Below, piece after piece: positions 25,823-36,000 of a stretch of 64,000 nt of DNA. How positions within the stretch are numbered: the stretch's first letter is position 1; the number at the start of each line of letters is the position of its first letter. Source of the stretch: Rhodoblastus sp. 17X3 (lineage in GTDB: Bacteria; Pseudomonadota; Alphaproteobacteria; Rhizobiales; Beijerinckiaceae); the NCBI RefSeq assembly GCF_030056575.1, contig NZ_JASHHX010000019.1, positions 18,239-82,238 of the forward strand, in the 5' to 3' direction. The notes beneath the pieces were generated by a model that saw only the letters and a program-made list of their open reading frames with translations, was not told the origin of the DNA and did no database searches. The position numbers and the translations under genes were made by a program.

Positions 25823-26641
25823 CTAGCCGACCATGCCGACTAACTGAAGGATAAGATGTTCAATCGCGGCAACCAGCCGGTCCGTATCTCGGGTAGGCCG
25901 AAAGATGTACAGTTCCTTGGCCAAGCTGATCCGGGAAGTGCCGCCGAACCGATAATCGGTGTAGCGCTGGGCAATGGTGGGATCGAGGCGAAGCTTCGCC
26001 ATGTGGCTGCGCCCCTCGTCTGTGGTTGCCCAACTTGCCAGTGAAACACTTTCGAGGGCTTGATGGAGGCGCGCTTCGAAGGTCTCGATCGTGACGCCCA
26101 CCGGCAGTCGGACGGCAATTGCGCGCGGTTCGATAGTGATTGGCGCCGATCTCGTCGCTTGTTTCATGCAGCTCAGTTGGGCGGCAATGAAAGTATTGAA
26201 GCCATCCTCCTTCATAAAGCCTGACGGCCCCCGAACAAGGCTTCCATAGCCGTCACGCGAAAGCTCGTCGATGCGCTTTCTGACGTCATGGTTCTCGGTG
26301 ACCCCGAGCTTTCGCAACGGAAGGCAAAGCTGTTTCGAAAGCGTCTGTAGCCCTATCGAGCCAGCCGCATAGACCCTGGCGAGAGATCCAGGGACGAAGC
26401 GCTCCCGGAATTCCGCGCTCTCGAACATTCCGGCAGACACGGCTTCCAGACCTTCGCCGCCCAGCAATGGCCAGACGGTCGGAATGTGACCGAAAACGGC
26501 GCCTCCTGCGCCCAGCGGCGACGACGCCGGCATGACAGGTTTGGGGGCGTTGTCCAGCCGCGCGAGAATCATGCGGAGCGCGTCGCAAAGAGCGCGACGA
26601 TCTTCGGCCTTGTCGAGATCGATGGTGTCGATGTCAAGCAA
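25823..26641 (-). CDS. Hypothetical protein
   Basis: 272 residues, mixed alpha/beta, no signal or membrane segment. The start is TTG at 26641 with AAAGGA about 7 bp upstream. A segment around residues 105-140 (LCLPLRKLGVTENHDVRKRI, then ELSRDGYGSL) resembles a helical wing domain. No family recognised. It is convergent with the DUF429 gene. Confidence 0.55.
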   Translation of the reverse strand: MLDIDTIDLDKAEDRRALCDALRMILARLDNAPKPVMPASSPLGAGGAVFGHIPTVWPLLGGEGLEAVSAGMFESAEFRERFVPGSLARVYAAGSIGLQTLSKQLCLPLRKLGVTENHDVRKRIDELSRDGYGSLVRGPSGFMKEDGFNTFIAAQLSCMKQATRSAPITIEPRAIAVRLPVGVTIETFEARLHQALESVSLASWATTDEGRSHMAKLRLDPTIAQRYTDYRFGGTSRISLAKELYIFRPTRDTDRLVAAIEHLILQLVGMVG

Positions 26642-27135
26642 TTGAAAATCCTTTACTTGTTTTTGGGGTTTCTCTTTCTTCTCTTCCAGCTCTTTCTCAA
26701 AATCGGGCTTGCTAAGGGGCGTGTCGATCGGATCGCGCGCAGGTCGTCATTGAGGCCGGGACCTGATCGTGCGGCGCACAAGATTGGTTCTTTGGCGATT
26801 GGCGGAACGAGTGAATCCTGACCCGCGTGTGGCCTGCGCGACGCAGAGCGTGCCGCCACGCCTGACATCGCCGCTACAAATTGCGCCCGGCGAGGGTAAG
26901 GTTGAAACGGCGAAGCCCATGAGCTCGGTCGCGACAATGGCCGACTTGAGAGCGATAGGCGGGGCCTGAAACAGAATTTGCCGATCAGGGCGCGCGACGA
27001 GGGCAGCCAGTCAAAGGCAGCAAAATCAAAAAGCGTTCGGTCCCCAAATTGGGATCAGTTCGAAAATGCAGGCTGCAGGCTTCCCGTCCATGAGGGCGTG
27101 ATAAATTCAAGCACCGCTTGCAGGAAAGCAGCTCG
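26642..27135. other. Intergenic stretch, no supported gene
   Basis: About 490 bp between the hypothetical gene and the recombinase gene. Several short frames exist (up to ~110 codons) but none has a credible start and protein-like composition. It lies downstream of the recombinase module and may include its left end. No copy of the TGTTGGAAAACC repeat was found here. Confidence 0.4.
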
Positions 27136-29136
27136 TCATTCGTCAACGGCGAAAAAGCCGAGAGACAGCTGTTGGAGGCTTAAGCCTCTGTCCTGATCAC
27201 GAAGCTCGATCCAGTCCTGGTAGTCGATCTGGGAGTCGAGATTGGACTGATGCAGGCGGCGGGCCGTCGCCTGGCGATCACCGATGAGTTCGGTGCCGTG
27301 CAACTTTCTGACCAGGTGAGGGTAGATCCGAAAACCGAAAATAGCCTTGGTGAAAGCCGGCAGGGCTCGCCCGAATCCGCTACGTGACAGCGGCTTTCCC
27401 TCGTCGGAAATGAAAACGGCGGAGGGATCCGGCCGGTCGCCAAGGAGCGCCGGTCGCACTTCGTCGAACCAGGCGTCAAAGAGGATGGAAAGATCTTCAT
27501 ACATGGTTCTGGCATACCGCATGCCGCCCTTGGTGAGCGATCCAGGAACGGCGACTTCACGGGATAAAGGCGTTTCGGAAGACTTCCGAATTGGAGCGGC
27601 TCGAGGTTTTTCCACGTGTTCCTTCTGCAGCGACGCGAGCGTTCGCAAACGGACCGGATGATCCGCCAGAAACGCCACGATCAGAGCCGTTCGATATTGT
27701 CTGGCGAGCTGCTTGGGATCGCGATAAGGCAAGGGCGACTTTCTGAGATCGCGGAACCTTTTGAGCGCTCGCTCGGCAAATTCGCGGCAGCGGCGGCCGA
27801 GTTCTTCCGTCGAGGGCGGCTCGACGGGTTCAGAATCCTCGCCAAGGTCGGGATTGCCGGCGGCGCGCAGGTCGAAACCCAGGTCATTGTCGTCGATCAG
27901 GCGGCGAAGCGCATTCAGGCGATTGATTTCGCGCCGCTCGCGGACAAACAGTTGACGTTCCGAATCGCCGAAAATCGCGCGCAACGCCGATACCAGTTCC
28001 TCGAGACGTGAGGTTTGAGTGACGAAATCAGAATTCGCATAGAACTCCTGGTAATAGCGGATCGGGTCGGCGTCGCCCCAATGCGTGAACTCGTCCGCGG
28101 CGGGAGAATTCCGGTCGCGCAGGATTGTGAAGTGATGGCGCAGCGCCATCTGCATTGCCTTGATGTGGTTTGGCGAAAATTCGCGACCGTTGCGTCGCCG
28201 CGCCTTGGGCAGGCGGATTTCGTGAGTGTTGAAGGTGAAGACGGATTTGCCATCATAGGTGGTGACGAATATGAAGCGCTGCTTGACCGCTTCAGGCAAT
28301 GTTTCGAAGTCGAGCGCGCGGCGCTCCATGCGGCCTGGATGATTGGACGAGGCCTTGCGGATTTGCCTGACCCGCTCAAAAATGGGCCCGACGTCGCAGC
28401 CAAGGTCAGCGGCCTTGAGCATGCAGCCAAGCGCGTTCAGCCGCTGTACGAGATCCTTGGATGAGATCGTTCGCTCGAAATTGGCGATCGCCACATTGGT
28501 GACGAGAAAACTGGCGTCGATCGCGGTGAGGTCGACGCCGGCGAGTTTCTGCGCGCCAAGATAGCGTCGGAATTCGCCCGCATAGGTCTTGTCATCCCGT
28601 GCGTCGAGCTTGTCGTAATGCTTCTTGAATTGGGGCGCCTCGGACATGTCGATGGCGTAGCTGGATTTGGTTTTGGGGGCGAGCTTGGCTCTGGCCTCGA
28701 ATTCCTGCGCTCTTTTTCGAAGATACGAGGTATCGACCAGCGGCGCGACGTGGTTTGCGAATCCGATCAGGTTGCGCAAGTGCGTGGCCATGGACCTGGC
28801 CGAAAGGCGAGCCTGGTGGGTCTCGATCAGCAGGTTGATCTTGCGGGGCGTGTAATGCGCCGTGACGTAATTTTGCCTTTCGAATGCCGCGGGCTCCGTC
28901 TCCAATGGCGCAACGTTGTCGTCGACGCTGACGCGGAGGAGGAGCCGATGCGCGTTGAGATAGTTCAATCGTTTTTGTTCCGCCCGCTTCAGCATTCTGG
29001 CGCGCTTGACGGGGTCTCGCTCCTCCAAGGCGGGGGCGGCGAGGATGTCGCCGAGCGCGATCGCCGCGTCGTGATCGGCGTCGGAGAAAAGGTCGCAGTC
29101 GAGCGCATAAGCGGAGACGTCAGGGTTTTTAGCCAC
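27136..29136 (-). CDS. Large tyrosine-recombinase-like protein
   Basis: 666 residues, about twice a usual integrase. In the last third I see the order of a tyrosine recombinase: Arg496 in DHPVRLRTLASL, the box HLVRK (His607, Arg610), and Tyr639 in SQIDYQDW, 29 residues after Arg610. The N-terminal ~480 residues are unrecognised, with Asp/Arg-rich helices; part of it may be a core-binding SAM-like domain (residues ~165-290). The start is GTG with GGGAGG upstream. It overlaps the end of the 457-residue gene by 8 bp, so both are made together. It probably moves its own element; an alternative is a catalytically silent DNA-binding protein. Confidence 0.6.
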   Translation of the reverse strand: MAKNPDVSAYALDCDLFSDADHDAAIALGDILAAPALEERDPVKRARMLKRAEQKRLNYLNAHRLLLRVSVDDNVAPLETEPAAFERQNYVTAHYTPRKINLLIETHQARLSARSMATHLRNLIGFANHVAPLVDTSYLRKRAQEFEARAKLAPKTKSSYAIDMSEAPQFKKHYDKLDARDDKTYAGEFRRYLGAQKLAGVDLTAIDASFLVTNVAIANFERTISSKDLVQRLNALGCMLKAADLGCDVGPIFERVRQIRKASSNHPGRMERRALDFETLPEAVKQRFIFVTTYDGKSVFTFNTHEIRLPKARRRNGREFSPNHIKAMQMALRHHFTILRDRNSPAADEFTHWGDADPIRYYQEFYANSDFVTQTSRLEELVSALRAIFGDSERQLFVRERREINRLNALRRLIDDNDLGFDLRAAGNPDLGEDSEPVEPPSTEELGRRCREFAERALKRFRDLRKSPLPYRDPKQLARQYRTALIVAFLADHPVRLRTLASLQKEHVEKPRAAPIRKSSETPLSREVAVPGSLTKGGMRYARTMYEDLSILFDAWFDEVRPALLGDRPDPSAVFISDEGKPLSRSGFGRALPAFTKAIFGFRIYPHLVRKLHGTELIGDRQATARRLHQSNLDSQIDYQDWIELRDQDRGLSLQQLSLGFFAVDE

Positions 29137-30502
29137 GGCGGCCTCCCTTCGCCTCGGCGATCGCGTCGAGCATGGGTTTGAAATAGTGCCTCACATAATC
29201 CGGGCTGAGGCGCGTCGCCTTCGCGATATCCTCGATCAGATCCTCGCCATTGGTCTCCTCCGCCGCCCAGGCCACGCGATAGACGCCCAGGTCGCGCAAG
29301 CTCCTGGCGGTGAACGGCGCCTCAATCCGGGCTAGGAGCCTCGTGACGGCGCTGACGGCGCCCTTCGCCAACTGGCCGTCCTTGCCTGGCGTCAGGGATT
29401 TCGGCGGAAAGCCGTAGGCCCGTTCAAAGCCGAGATAGAACGAGCCGATGAGATCACGCAGCGGAGGCGTCAGCTGATTTTCGAGGGAGCCATATTTTTT
29501 CGAAAACAGCATCGGCCGGCGGGACCATGTCGGTTCTCCGGAGAACGTGCAGTGTGTGATGATTTCGAAGGACGCCGGAGCCGAAACCGCCACAAGCGCG
29601 CCAAGGGCGCTGCTGACCCGGACGAGGACGGTGAGTTTCTTCAGGTCGTCGGGTTCGGCAAACTGCGCATTCTGGACCAGGGTCGCGCCGAACTCTTGGA
29701 ATTTCCCGATGTCCCGGTAGGACTGAAAACTCCGCACGACGGCGGCGCTGATGACGCCCAGATCATGATCGTGGGCGATCTGTGCGGCCAGCGCATTGAG
29801 CTCGTTGGCGGCGCCATAGTCATGATGGAATTGCGCCAGCTGCGAGAGCGATCTCAAGGCCTGGATGGAGCGGCCCGTCGAGTCGGCCTTGGCAGCCGGC
29901 GTGATGATCGCCATGGCCGTCTCGCCGTACAAATCGGTGAGGCGATCGATCGTGACGCCGTCCGCGGCGAGATAGTTCTTGGCGTTGACGAGGCCGTTGA
30001 TGATCCCGTTCCTGTTTTCCTCTGAAATCGGGACGCGACCCTTTTGGGCGATTTTTTCGAGCATGGCTTCGGTGGCATGGATCGCCGGCAGGCGGTAGGT
30101 TTTGAACAACGCCGCCAGCTCCACCGCGAAGCGCTTCTCGAACGCTGCCCGATCGGCTTCTGCCTGCGCGTCGACGCTCGGGATTGCATCGAGCAGGGGA
30201 AGATCCATGCCCGTCCGCTTCCTGATATCGGCCAGGGCGTGGATGAGTGCGTTGGCCGCATAGCGGGCGATCATGTCGGGCTGCCGGAAATAGGCCTTCG
30301 CCGCGTCCTCCGGCAGGGCAGCGAGGATGTTGCTCAAGAGAGCGGCGTCGACCTCCGACGGCGCGACGCCACGTTCTATGAAATAGAGCTTGAAGAAGCG
30401 CAGGATCCGGCGCTGTCGTTTTGTTCCTTTTTTGACAACGTCATCCCATTGCTGGGCCAGGTCGACATTGCCGAGTTTTTCAGGGTTTTGAATCTGGTTC
30501 AT
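29129..30502 (-). CDS. Recombinase-partner hypothetical protein
   Basis: 457 residues, almost entirely helical. The C-terminal segment FTARSLRDLGVYRVAWAAEE followed by KATRLSPDYVRHYFKPM is laid out like the HxLR...Y end of tyrosine recombinases, but the His and other catalytic residues are not convincing. So it may be a degenerate recombinase or a DNA-binding accessory protein. It overlaps the downstream recombinase gene (8 bp) and the small upstream frame (4 bp, ATGA), forming one operon read leftward from about 31050. Confidence 0.5.
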   Translation of the reverse strand: MNQIQNPEKLGNVDLAQQWDDVVKKGTKRQRRILRFFKLYFIERGVAPSEVDAALLSNILAALPEDAAKAYFRQPDMIARYAANALIHALADIRKRTGMDLPLLDAIPSVDAQAEADRAAFEKRFAVELAALFKTYRLPAIHATEAMLEKIAQKGRVPISEENRNGIINGLVNAKNYLAADGVTIDRLTDLYGETAMAIITPAAKADSTGRSIQALRSLSQLAQFHHDYGAANELNALAAQIAHDHDLGVISAAVVRSFQSYRDIGKFQEFGATLVQNAQFAEPDDLKKLTVLVRVSSALGALVAVSAPASFEIITHCTFSGEPTWSRRPMLFSKKYGSLENQLTPPLRDLIGSFYLGFERAYGFPPKSLTPGKDGQLAKGAVSAVTRLLARIEAPFTARSLRDLGVYRVAWAAEETNGEDLIEDIAKATRLSPDYVRHYFKPMLDAIAEAKGGRRG

Positions 30503-30717
30503 CGTGATCCCGTTCCCTTGGTCACATCATTTATGGCCGCCGCGGCGGCCGTGATCGTGATGAGGCCGGCGATCGGGGTTTTGGCGTCACCGTGACGAGT
30601 GACAGCGGCGTCGCCATCGGCGCCGTAGTCGTGGCTCGCGGCAGGCGGAGTCTTTTCGTGGCCGGCCGGTGTTGGCGGTGAGCGGTGGAATAGGTGGAGC
30701 GCTTTGGTTTTCATCAT
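30499..30717 (-). CDS. Possible small coupled ORF of the recombinase operon
   Basis: 72 residues, His/Pro-rich at the start (ALHLFHRSPPTPAGHEKTPP) and Ala-rich at the end. Support comes mainly from its position: its stop overlaps the ATG of the 457-residue gene as ATGA, and it fills the gap after the excisionase-like gene. Composition is low in complexity and no family is recognised, so it may only act as a leader. Confidence 0.3.
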   Translation of the reverse strand: MMKTKALHLFHRSPPTPAGHEKTPPAASHDYGADGDAAVTRHGDAKTPIAGLITITAAAAAINDVTKGTGSR

Positions 30718-30868
30718 TTCGGAATTCCAAAAATCGGCCGCAGGGCGCCGATCGCGCGACGGGTGTCGCGCGCTGGATGCAGAGCGGATCGTGGGGGTGG
30801 ATTAGAACGGCGGCGGCGGGAGGCGCGTTGTCGAGTCGATCGATTTCCTTGTCATGGGGGAGGCTGGA

Positions 30869-31051
30869 TCAGATGCGTTCGAGAGAGTCGATGAAGTCCA
30901 TCAGGTCATCGTGGGCGACGACCGTCCTGCGCCCACATTTCCGCGCCCGCAGCTTGCCGGTGGAAATGGCGTCGTAAATCGTAGTGCGGCTGAGGCCGGT
31001 CAGTTCGACGACCTCGTCGATCGAGTAGAGGAATTTGAGCTTCAGCGGCAT
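30869..31051 (-). CDS. Excisionase/AlpA-like helix-turn-helix protein
   Basis: 60 residues from ATG 31051. The sequence LYSIDEVVELTGLSRTTIYD followed by GKLRARKCGRRTVV and HDDLMDFIDSL is a textbook MerR/excisionase-type HTH with wing (IxxAxxxTGxSxxTIY...GxLxAxKxGRRxxV). Such proteins bend DNA at att sites or activate recombinase genes. It stands first in the leftward recombinase operon and about 400 bp from an array of TGTTGGAAAACC half-sites, which are its plausible targets or those of the recombinases. Confidence 0.78.
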   Translation of the reverse strand: MPLKLKFLYSIDEVVELTGLSRTTIYDAISTGKLRARKCGRRTVVAHDDLMDFIDSLERI

Positions 31052-31450
31052 TTTCAATTTCGATCGTGGTTTTGGCGCAGAGGTTTTCGGTTGAAACTCT
31101 GTTCCTGATATTCGAACCCGATCATCGTCCCTGGTCAAATGCGACAAGAAAACACGAAGAAGTGCGACACTGCGCAGGCAGAACGCCATCTAGAAGGCGC
31201 GGAACTCGTCATCGGCGACGCCAACGCGGCGTCGGGCATGGCGGCTGATGGGTTTTCGACTTTTCGGCTTCTCATGCCGCGCTGCGCGGGGTGTTGGCGG
31301 CCTCGGGTTTTCGGCGCCGCGTCGCGTCCGGGCTGGATTCCCGCTTTTTTGCTGCCTGAGCCGCGGCCTGCAGTTCTCGATGACCGCCGGATCGTTTCGG
31401 CGACATCGCTTTTTCGTCCGGCGCTGGCGCGGATCGCGGCGACCGCGGAA

Positions 31451-31693
31451 GGTTTTCCAACAACAGACGACGACCGCGTCGATATTTTGTTGGAAAACCT
31501 CATTCGCATCCTGCGGCAGGGGCGCAGACAGCGATTTCGTGAAATGGTCCGGTCCGCCATTCATCGCTACTTTTTCCAACAGGAAAATCTCGGATTTCGC
31601 GAAAGTGTTGGAAAACCAATCAGCCGTCGGCGCCGATCAGCGCGGTGGCGGTGTCGACGAATTCGACCGAAAGCCTGCAGGTGTTGGAAAACC
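31451..31693. repeat. Array of five TGTTGGAAAACC half-sites
   Basis: Copies lie at 31451-31462 (minus), 31488-31499 (plus), 31571-31581 (minus, with one end changed: TTTTTCCAACA), 31606-31617 (plus) and 31682-31693 (plus). The first four form two inverted pairs with 25-bp and 24-bp gaps; the fifth is a lone direct copy. The 12-mer is exact in four copies. The region 31052-31857 has no convincing gene although open frames cross it. The layout fits a protein-binding array such as recombinase or excisionase sites at the end of the nested element. Confidence 0.8.
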
Positions 31694-31917
31694 ATCGCGA
31701 CATCTGTTCGCCTTCGCCATTTCCTTGCTGATCGAAATCGTCAACCCAGGCTCTTGGTCGACGGGACGGCGCTGTTAGCGGGTTAGCTGGGAATGACCAT
31801 CACCGCCTTCGTCGCGCCGATCGCCCGCCGTCGCTCAGATTTCAGAACCTAGAATTTTTGGTGGACACGAAACGGTCAGAACGCGACCATTTCAGAAGGC
31901 TTCGTTTTGGTGACGGC

Positions 31918-32874
31918 ATGAAAATGTTTCGAGCTTTCGACAGGCAGCAGAGCGTTGCGCTTGACGCGACGGAGGAAAGCTGGCGCGGGTTGATCGCAGC
32001 GGAAGACCATTACAGGCGGCGCCGTGGCAGCGTGGTCCTGGATCACAAGGGCCGTGTCCTCGAAAGCTCCTATCCCGGAGGTTGGCCCCCTCGTCGGCAG
32101 GAACAGATCTATCCGGATGATCCGGCCGCATACAAGAAGGAGTTTGACGACAGACGGGAAGCAGCAAAACAGGCCTTGCAGGAGGCAAAAGCAATCGTCG
32201 CCCGCCAGGCGCGGATCAACGTCGCGCTCGAAATCAATCGGGCGCCGACCTCCCTCTGCGATGTGCTCCGGACGCTGGAAAGATGCGGCGTCATCGATGA
32301 TTTTGTCATCAAGAGCAGGCACGCCGTCCTTGGCTATGAGGTCGCGGCCAAGGGCTGCGTTGGCCTGAACATCCTCCGCGACAATCCGCCGATCGAATTC
32401 CTGGCGCGACGTTCGCTTTCGGAAGAGGAGTTGCTGGGCGTCTTGCAATTTGGCGACAAGACCTTCGATTTGCGGGAGGGCCCTTCGCCGACCGCCGTCA
32501 ATTCGGCCGGTTGCGTGGTGGTCATGTCGAATCTCCCTCCAGGCGGCGTGATTGACGAGGAGCCGATGCTGGATGACGAGGCCGCCCCTCACTGGGGCGC
32601 GGTCGAAGCGATCGTCATCGATCGAAAGGGATACCCAGCGCGCATGCGTGCGATCGATCCTCGGAAATTCGCCAGGAATTTGTGGATCAAGTCGATCGTG
32701 GACGGCAACACCCCGGAGGGCCGTCACGCGTTGGAACGCGAATTCCGAGAGCTGTGCGCCCTGGTGTTCGGCGAGCTACAGACGCCAATAGACCGGGCGA
32801 ATTTTGCGAATCTTTTTTTACGCGATGGAGACCGGATGTTGGACAGCTTCCTGCAAGCCTTGCATGGCGGCTGA
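31918..32874 (+). CDS. Nucleotidyltransferase-like protein (NTP_transf_8 type, variant)
   Basis: 318 residues from ATG 31918; TTG 31858 or GTG 31861 would add about 20. The plan matches a family I know as PF12281-like: an N-terminal segment with a beta hairpin (RGSVVLDHKGRVLE), a Lys/Glu-rich helical arm, a domain starting APTSLCDVLRTLERCGVIDDF, and a C-terminal part (DPRKFARNLWIKSIVDG) like the DPxRFAxHKLIV end of such proteins. The acidic pair expected for transferase catalysis is not evident, so it may be inactive or divergent. It faces the defence operon end across a terminator. Confidence 0.42.
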   Translation: MKMFRAFDRQQSVALDATEESWRGLIAAEDHYRRRRGSVVLDHKGRVLESSYPGGWPPRRQEQIYPDDPAAYKKEFDDRREAAKQALQEAKAIVARQARINVALEINRAPTSLCDVLRTLERCGVIDDFVIKSRHAVLGYEVAAKGCVGLNILRDNPPIEFLARRSLSEEELLGVLQFGDKTFDLREGPSPTAVNSAGCVVVMSNLPPGGVIDEEPMLDDEAAPHWGAVEAIVIDRKGYPARMRAIDPRKFARNLWIKSIVDGNTPEGRHALEREFRELCALVFGELQTPIDRANFANLFLRDGDRMLDSFLQALHGG

Positions 32875-32945
32875 AGCGGCGTGCTCTTCGAGCCGCGCGA
32901 ATGTAGTCGTTGGTCTTGACCTCGACCGACTGATTTGAACAGAAA

Positions 32946-32969
32946 ATCCGGCCAATCGTTTGGCCGGAT
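32946..32969 (-). terminator. Rho-independent terminator of the minus-strand block
   Basis: ATCCGGCCAA (32946-32955), a 4-base loop, TTGGCCGGAT (32960-32969). Read on the minus strand the 10-bp stem is followed by a T-rich run (TTTTCTGTTC). It lies about 80 bp after the stop of the AddA-like gene at 33047 and marks the end of that transcription unit. Confidence 0.75.
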
Positions 32970-33046
32970 CTGGATCGCTTCAGCGAATTGTACGTGCTGT
33001 TCGGAGCTGACGGCGCGTTGGCGCGACGCCATCGGCTGTCCTTCAA

Positions 33047-36000
33047 TCAAGCCGCCGCTGGCCGGGCCGTCGGCGCGACAGGGATCACCATGCCGGAGGT
33101 CATCAGAACGATCAGCCCACGCTCTGCGCCGGTCATATCGACATAGGCCCGGACCTGAGCGCGATAATGATCGAGCGTTCCAGGGGGCGGCGCCACGTCG
33201 CTCTTCCAATCCACGATTACGGCAGGACGGCCCTCGGCCGTCAGGGTCAGCGCATCCGCGATCCCGGCCGTTGCGGTTTCCGCCCCGTCGACCGCATGCG
33301 CGGCATAGACCGGAAGCTCGGCCAGAAGACCTGGCCGCAAGGCCGAAACGTCGGGCAACGCTAAGGTTCGGATGACACAGCCCGCGAGTTCCTCGGCTGA
33401 CAGTCCGGCAGCCGGATCGGTGATCGGGGACCGACCGAGGGCGCGAATGAGTTCAGCAGCCCGTTCGGCAAGGGCGGCCTCCGCCTCATCGGTTTCTCCG
33501 GTCAGCACTTCTTCCATGAGCTTGTGGAGCACAAGGCCGCGCTCGCGGCCTCCCTGAACCGGGGCAGCGGGTTCTTGCTCGTGCGGCTGGTCATCGACCG
33601 AGCCGGTCCAGATCCCGGCTTCTTCCTGCTGAAGCACGGCCCCTGCGGCATTCTCGTCGCGGCTCGGCGCAAGCCAGGTTAGCTGCGTCTGTCGGGTGGC
33701 GATGGCTTCGGCTTCCGAGGCGAAGGATGCGCGCGTCTGCACATTGCCAACGCCAGTTCCGTCCGTTTTGATGTCGGCAGGCAGGTGGGAGACGTCCAGG
33801 CTGGGCAGATCGGCGAGCGACAGGTCGACGAGACCGATCCAGGCCGATTTCGACGGCGTTGTGTCGAGCCGCGGCAGGACGAGGAGTTCGCGGGCGCGCG
33901 TGGCGGCGACGTACCAGAGCCGGATACGCTCGCGATCCAGTTCGTCCTTTTCCGCCTGACGCGCCGCCTCGTAGCCATCGGGCGTCACGCCCAGGACCGG
34001 ACAATAGAAGGTGTCCGTCTGGCGGTCGACGATCGCGCTGTCGGGGGCCATGACGCCGGTCATGGTGTTGACCGGAATGACGATCGGCCATTCGAGTCCT
34101 TTTGCCGCGTGCATGGTGAAGAGCGCGACGGCTTCTTCCTGTGCGTCGGGACGGCCCTCGACAGCGCGCGCCTCGTCGGTCCATGCCGCCGTCATCGCCT
34201 CGGCGAAAGCGCGGAGGCCGCGCACGGCGTAGCCCGTCGACAGGCTGAGATAGAGATCGACGTTGGCGAGCGCGCGTTCGGCTTGACCGCGGTGGCGCTC
34301 AAGGAGGAGCGGACGAACCCGCATGACGTCGACGGCCTGCGAGAGCAGTTCGTGCGGGGTCGTGCTTCTGGCGCGACGGTAGAGCGATTGCAGCCTCTCG
34401 ATGATCTCGCGCAAAAGGGGATGTTCGATCACAGCGGCATCGACGCCGAGGTCGAGGCGCGGGATTCGGGCGGACGCTTCCGCGGAGCGGGGAAGCCGCC
34501 AGATGGCATCCAGCAGCTCTTCTTCCGTGAGGCCCACGAGCGGTCCGCGCAGAAGCGCGCCGAGCGCGAGCGTGTCGCGCCGATCAGCGAGCACGCGGGT
34601 GAGCGCGATCAGGTCCTGGATCTCCTGCCGGCGGAAAAGGCCCTTGCCGGCCTGGGTCGCCACGGGAATTCCCCGGCGTTCCAGTGCTTCCTCATAGCGC
34701 CACAGCTCCGCGCCTGTCGGCGCCAGCAAGGCGATGTCACCTGGTTGGCAAGGACGTTCCGCCCCGCCGCGCCGGTCGATAACAGCCTGGCTGCCGATCA
34801 AGCGCGCGCATAGTTCGGCGACGGCGTCGGCTTCGGCATCGCGCTGCCGCTCGGCGCTGGCCTTGCCTTTCTCATCCGCCACAGCGATGTCGATGGCCGC
34901 GACACACAGGCTGTCGCGATCGTCATGAAACGGATCGAGAGCGGTGAAGCCGGGCTGTCCATCAGCCGAGAGCACGGCCTCGAACCGTTCGTTGACGAAG
35001 GTGAGGATCGAGGCGCGTGAGCGGAAATTGGTGGAGATCGACAGGAGACTGCCGGGGTCCTGGGCGCGAAAGGCGTCACGGGACTGCACATAGGCGCCGA
35101 CATCAGCGCCCCGAAAGCGATAGATCGCCTGCTTGGGATCGCCGACCAGGAAGAGCGCCCCGGGCCGGATCCGGAAGCGGATCCAGTCCTCGTCGCCATC
35201 GACCGGATCGCCGCACAGCCGCCAGAAGATCTCGGCTTGCAGGGGATCGGTGTCCTGGAACTCATCGACGAGGACATGGGCGAAGCGCTGCCCCAGCGCG
35301 CGCCGGACGTCGTCATGGTCGCGCAGCAGATTGCGCGCGGCGAAAATCAGATCGTCGAAGTCGAGTTGGGCGCTCCCGCGCTTGTGGTCGCGGTAGCGTT
35401 TTAGGATCGGGCGCGCCTCTTCGATCAGCGCGGCCAGAACCTGGCTGGCCGCGGATTGAAGAAGAGAAACCCAAGCATCGCAGCATGAGGTGTAGTGAAC
35501 CTCGGCCGTTTCGTTCAACCGATCGCCATCGGCTTTGGAAAGACCAGCCTGTTTAACTGCGACAGCCCATTTGCCTTTCTTGCGATAGGCGGCGAAGTCG
35601 CCGGCCTTGGTGCAAAGGTCCGGGTGGGGACGAGAAGTCAGGAGCCAGACCAGGCCGGCGGCCGTCGCTGGATCGGGTCCGGTCGAGAGCGCGGTCGCCA
35701 TCTCGACCAGCCGCTCGACAATCGCCACTGTTTCCGGCTCGGTCGCCGCCGTCCCGCGCATGAAGGCAGCGAAATTCGCCGTGGCCTGCCGGAACGCTGT
35801 CAGATGACCGTCAATGGGGGAGATGGGCGGCGTCGCGAGCGTGCGGCGGCGGCGCAGATTTTCGGCGATCTTGCGGACAAGCGCGACGGTTTCGCCGGGG
35901 CTGTGCAGCACCATTTCGGGGAGGATGCCGCCGTGATCGCCGGACAGGCGTTCGCGCAGCCAGCCGTCGACAATTTCAAGGAACGTGAGATCCGCCTGAC

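Noticed and set aside
31451..31693. CRISPR array
   Set aside because: The 12-bp repeats are inverted and unevenly spaced, with no constant spacer length and no cas genes in the window.
31139..31786. Open frames on both strands across the TGTTGGAAAACC array
   Set aside because: Arg-rich, no family, no ribosome-binding site; several frames are open at once because of high GC. The repeat array argues for a non-coding function.
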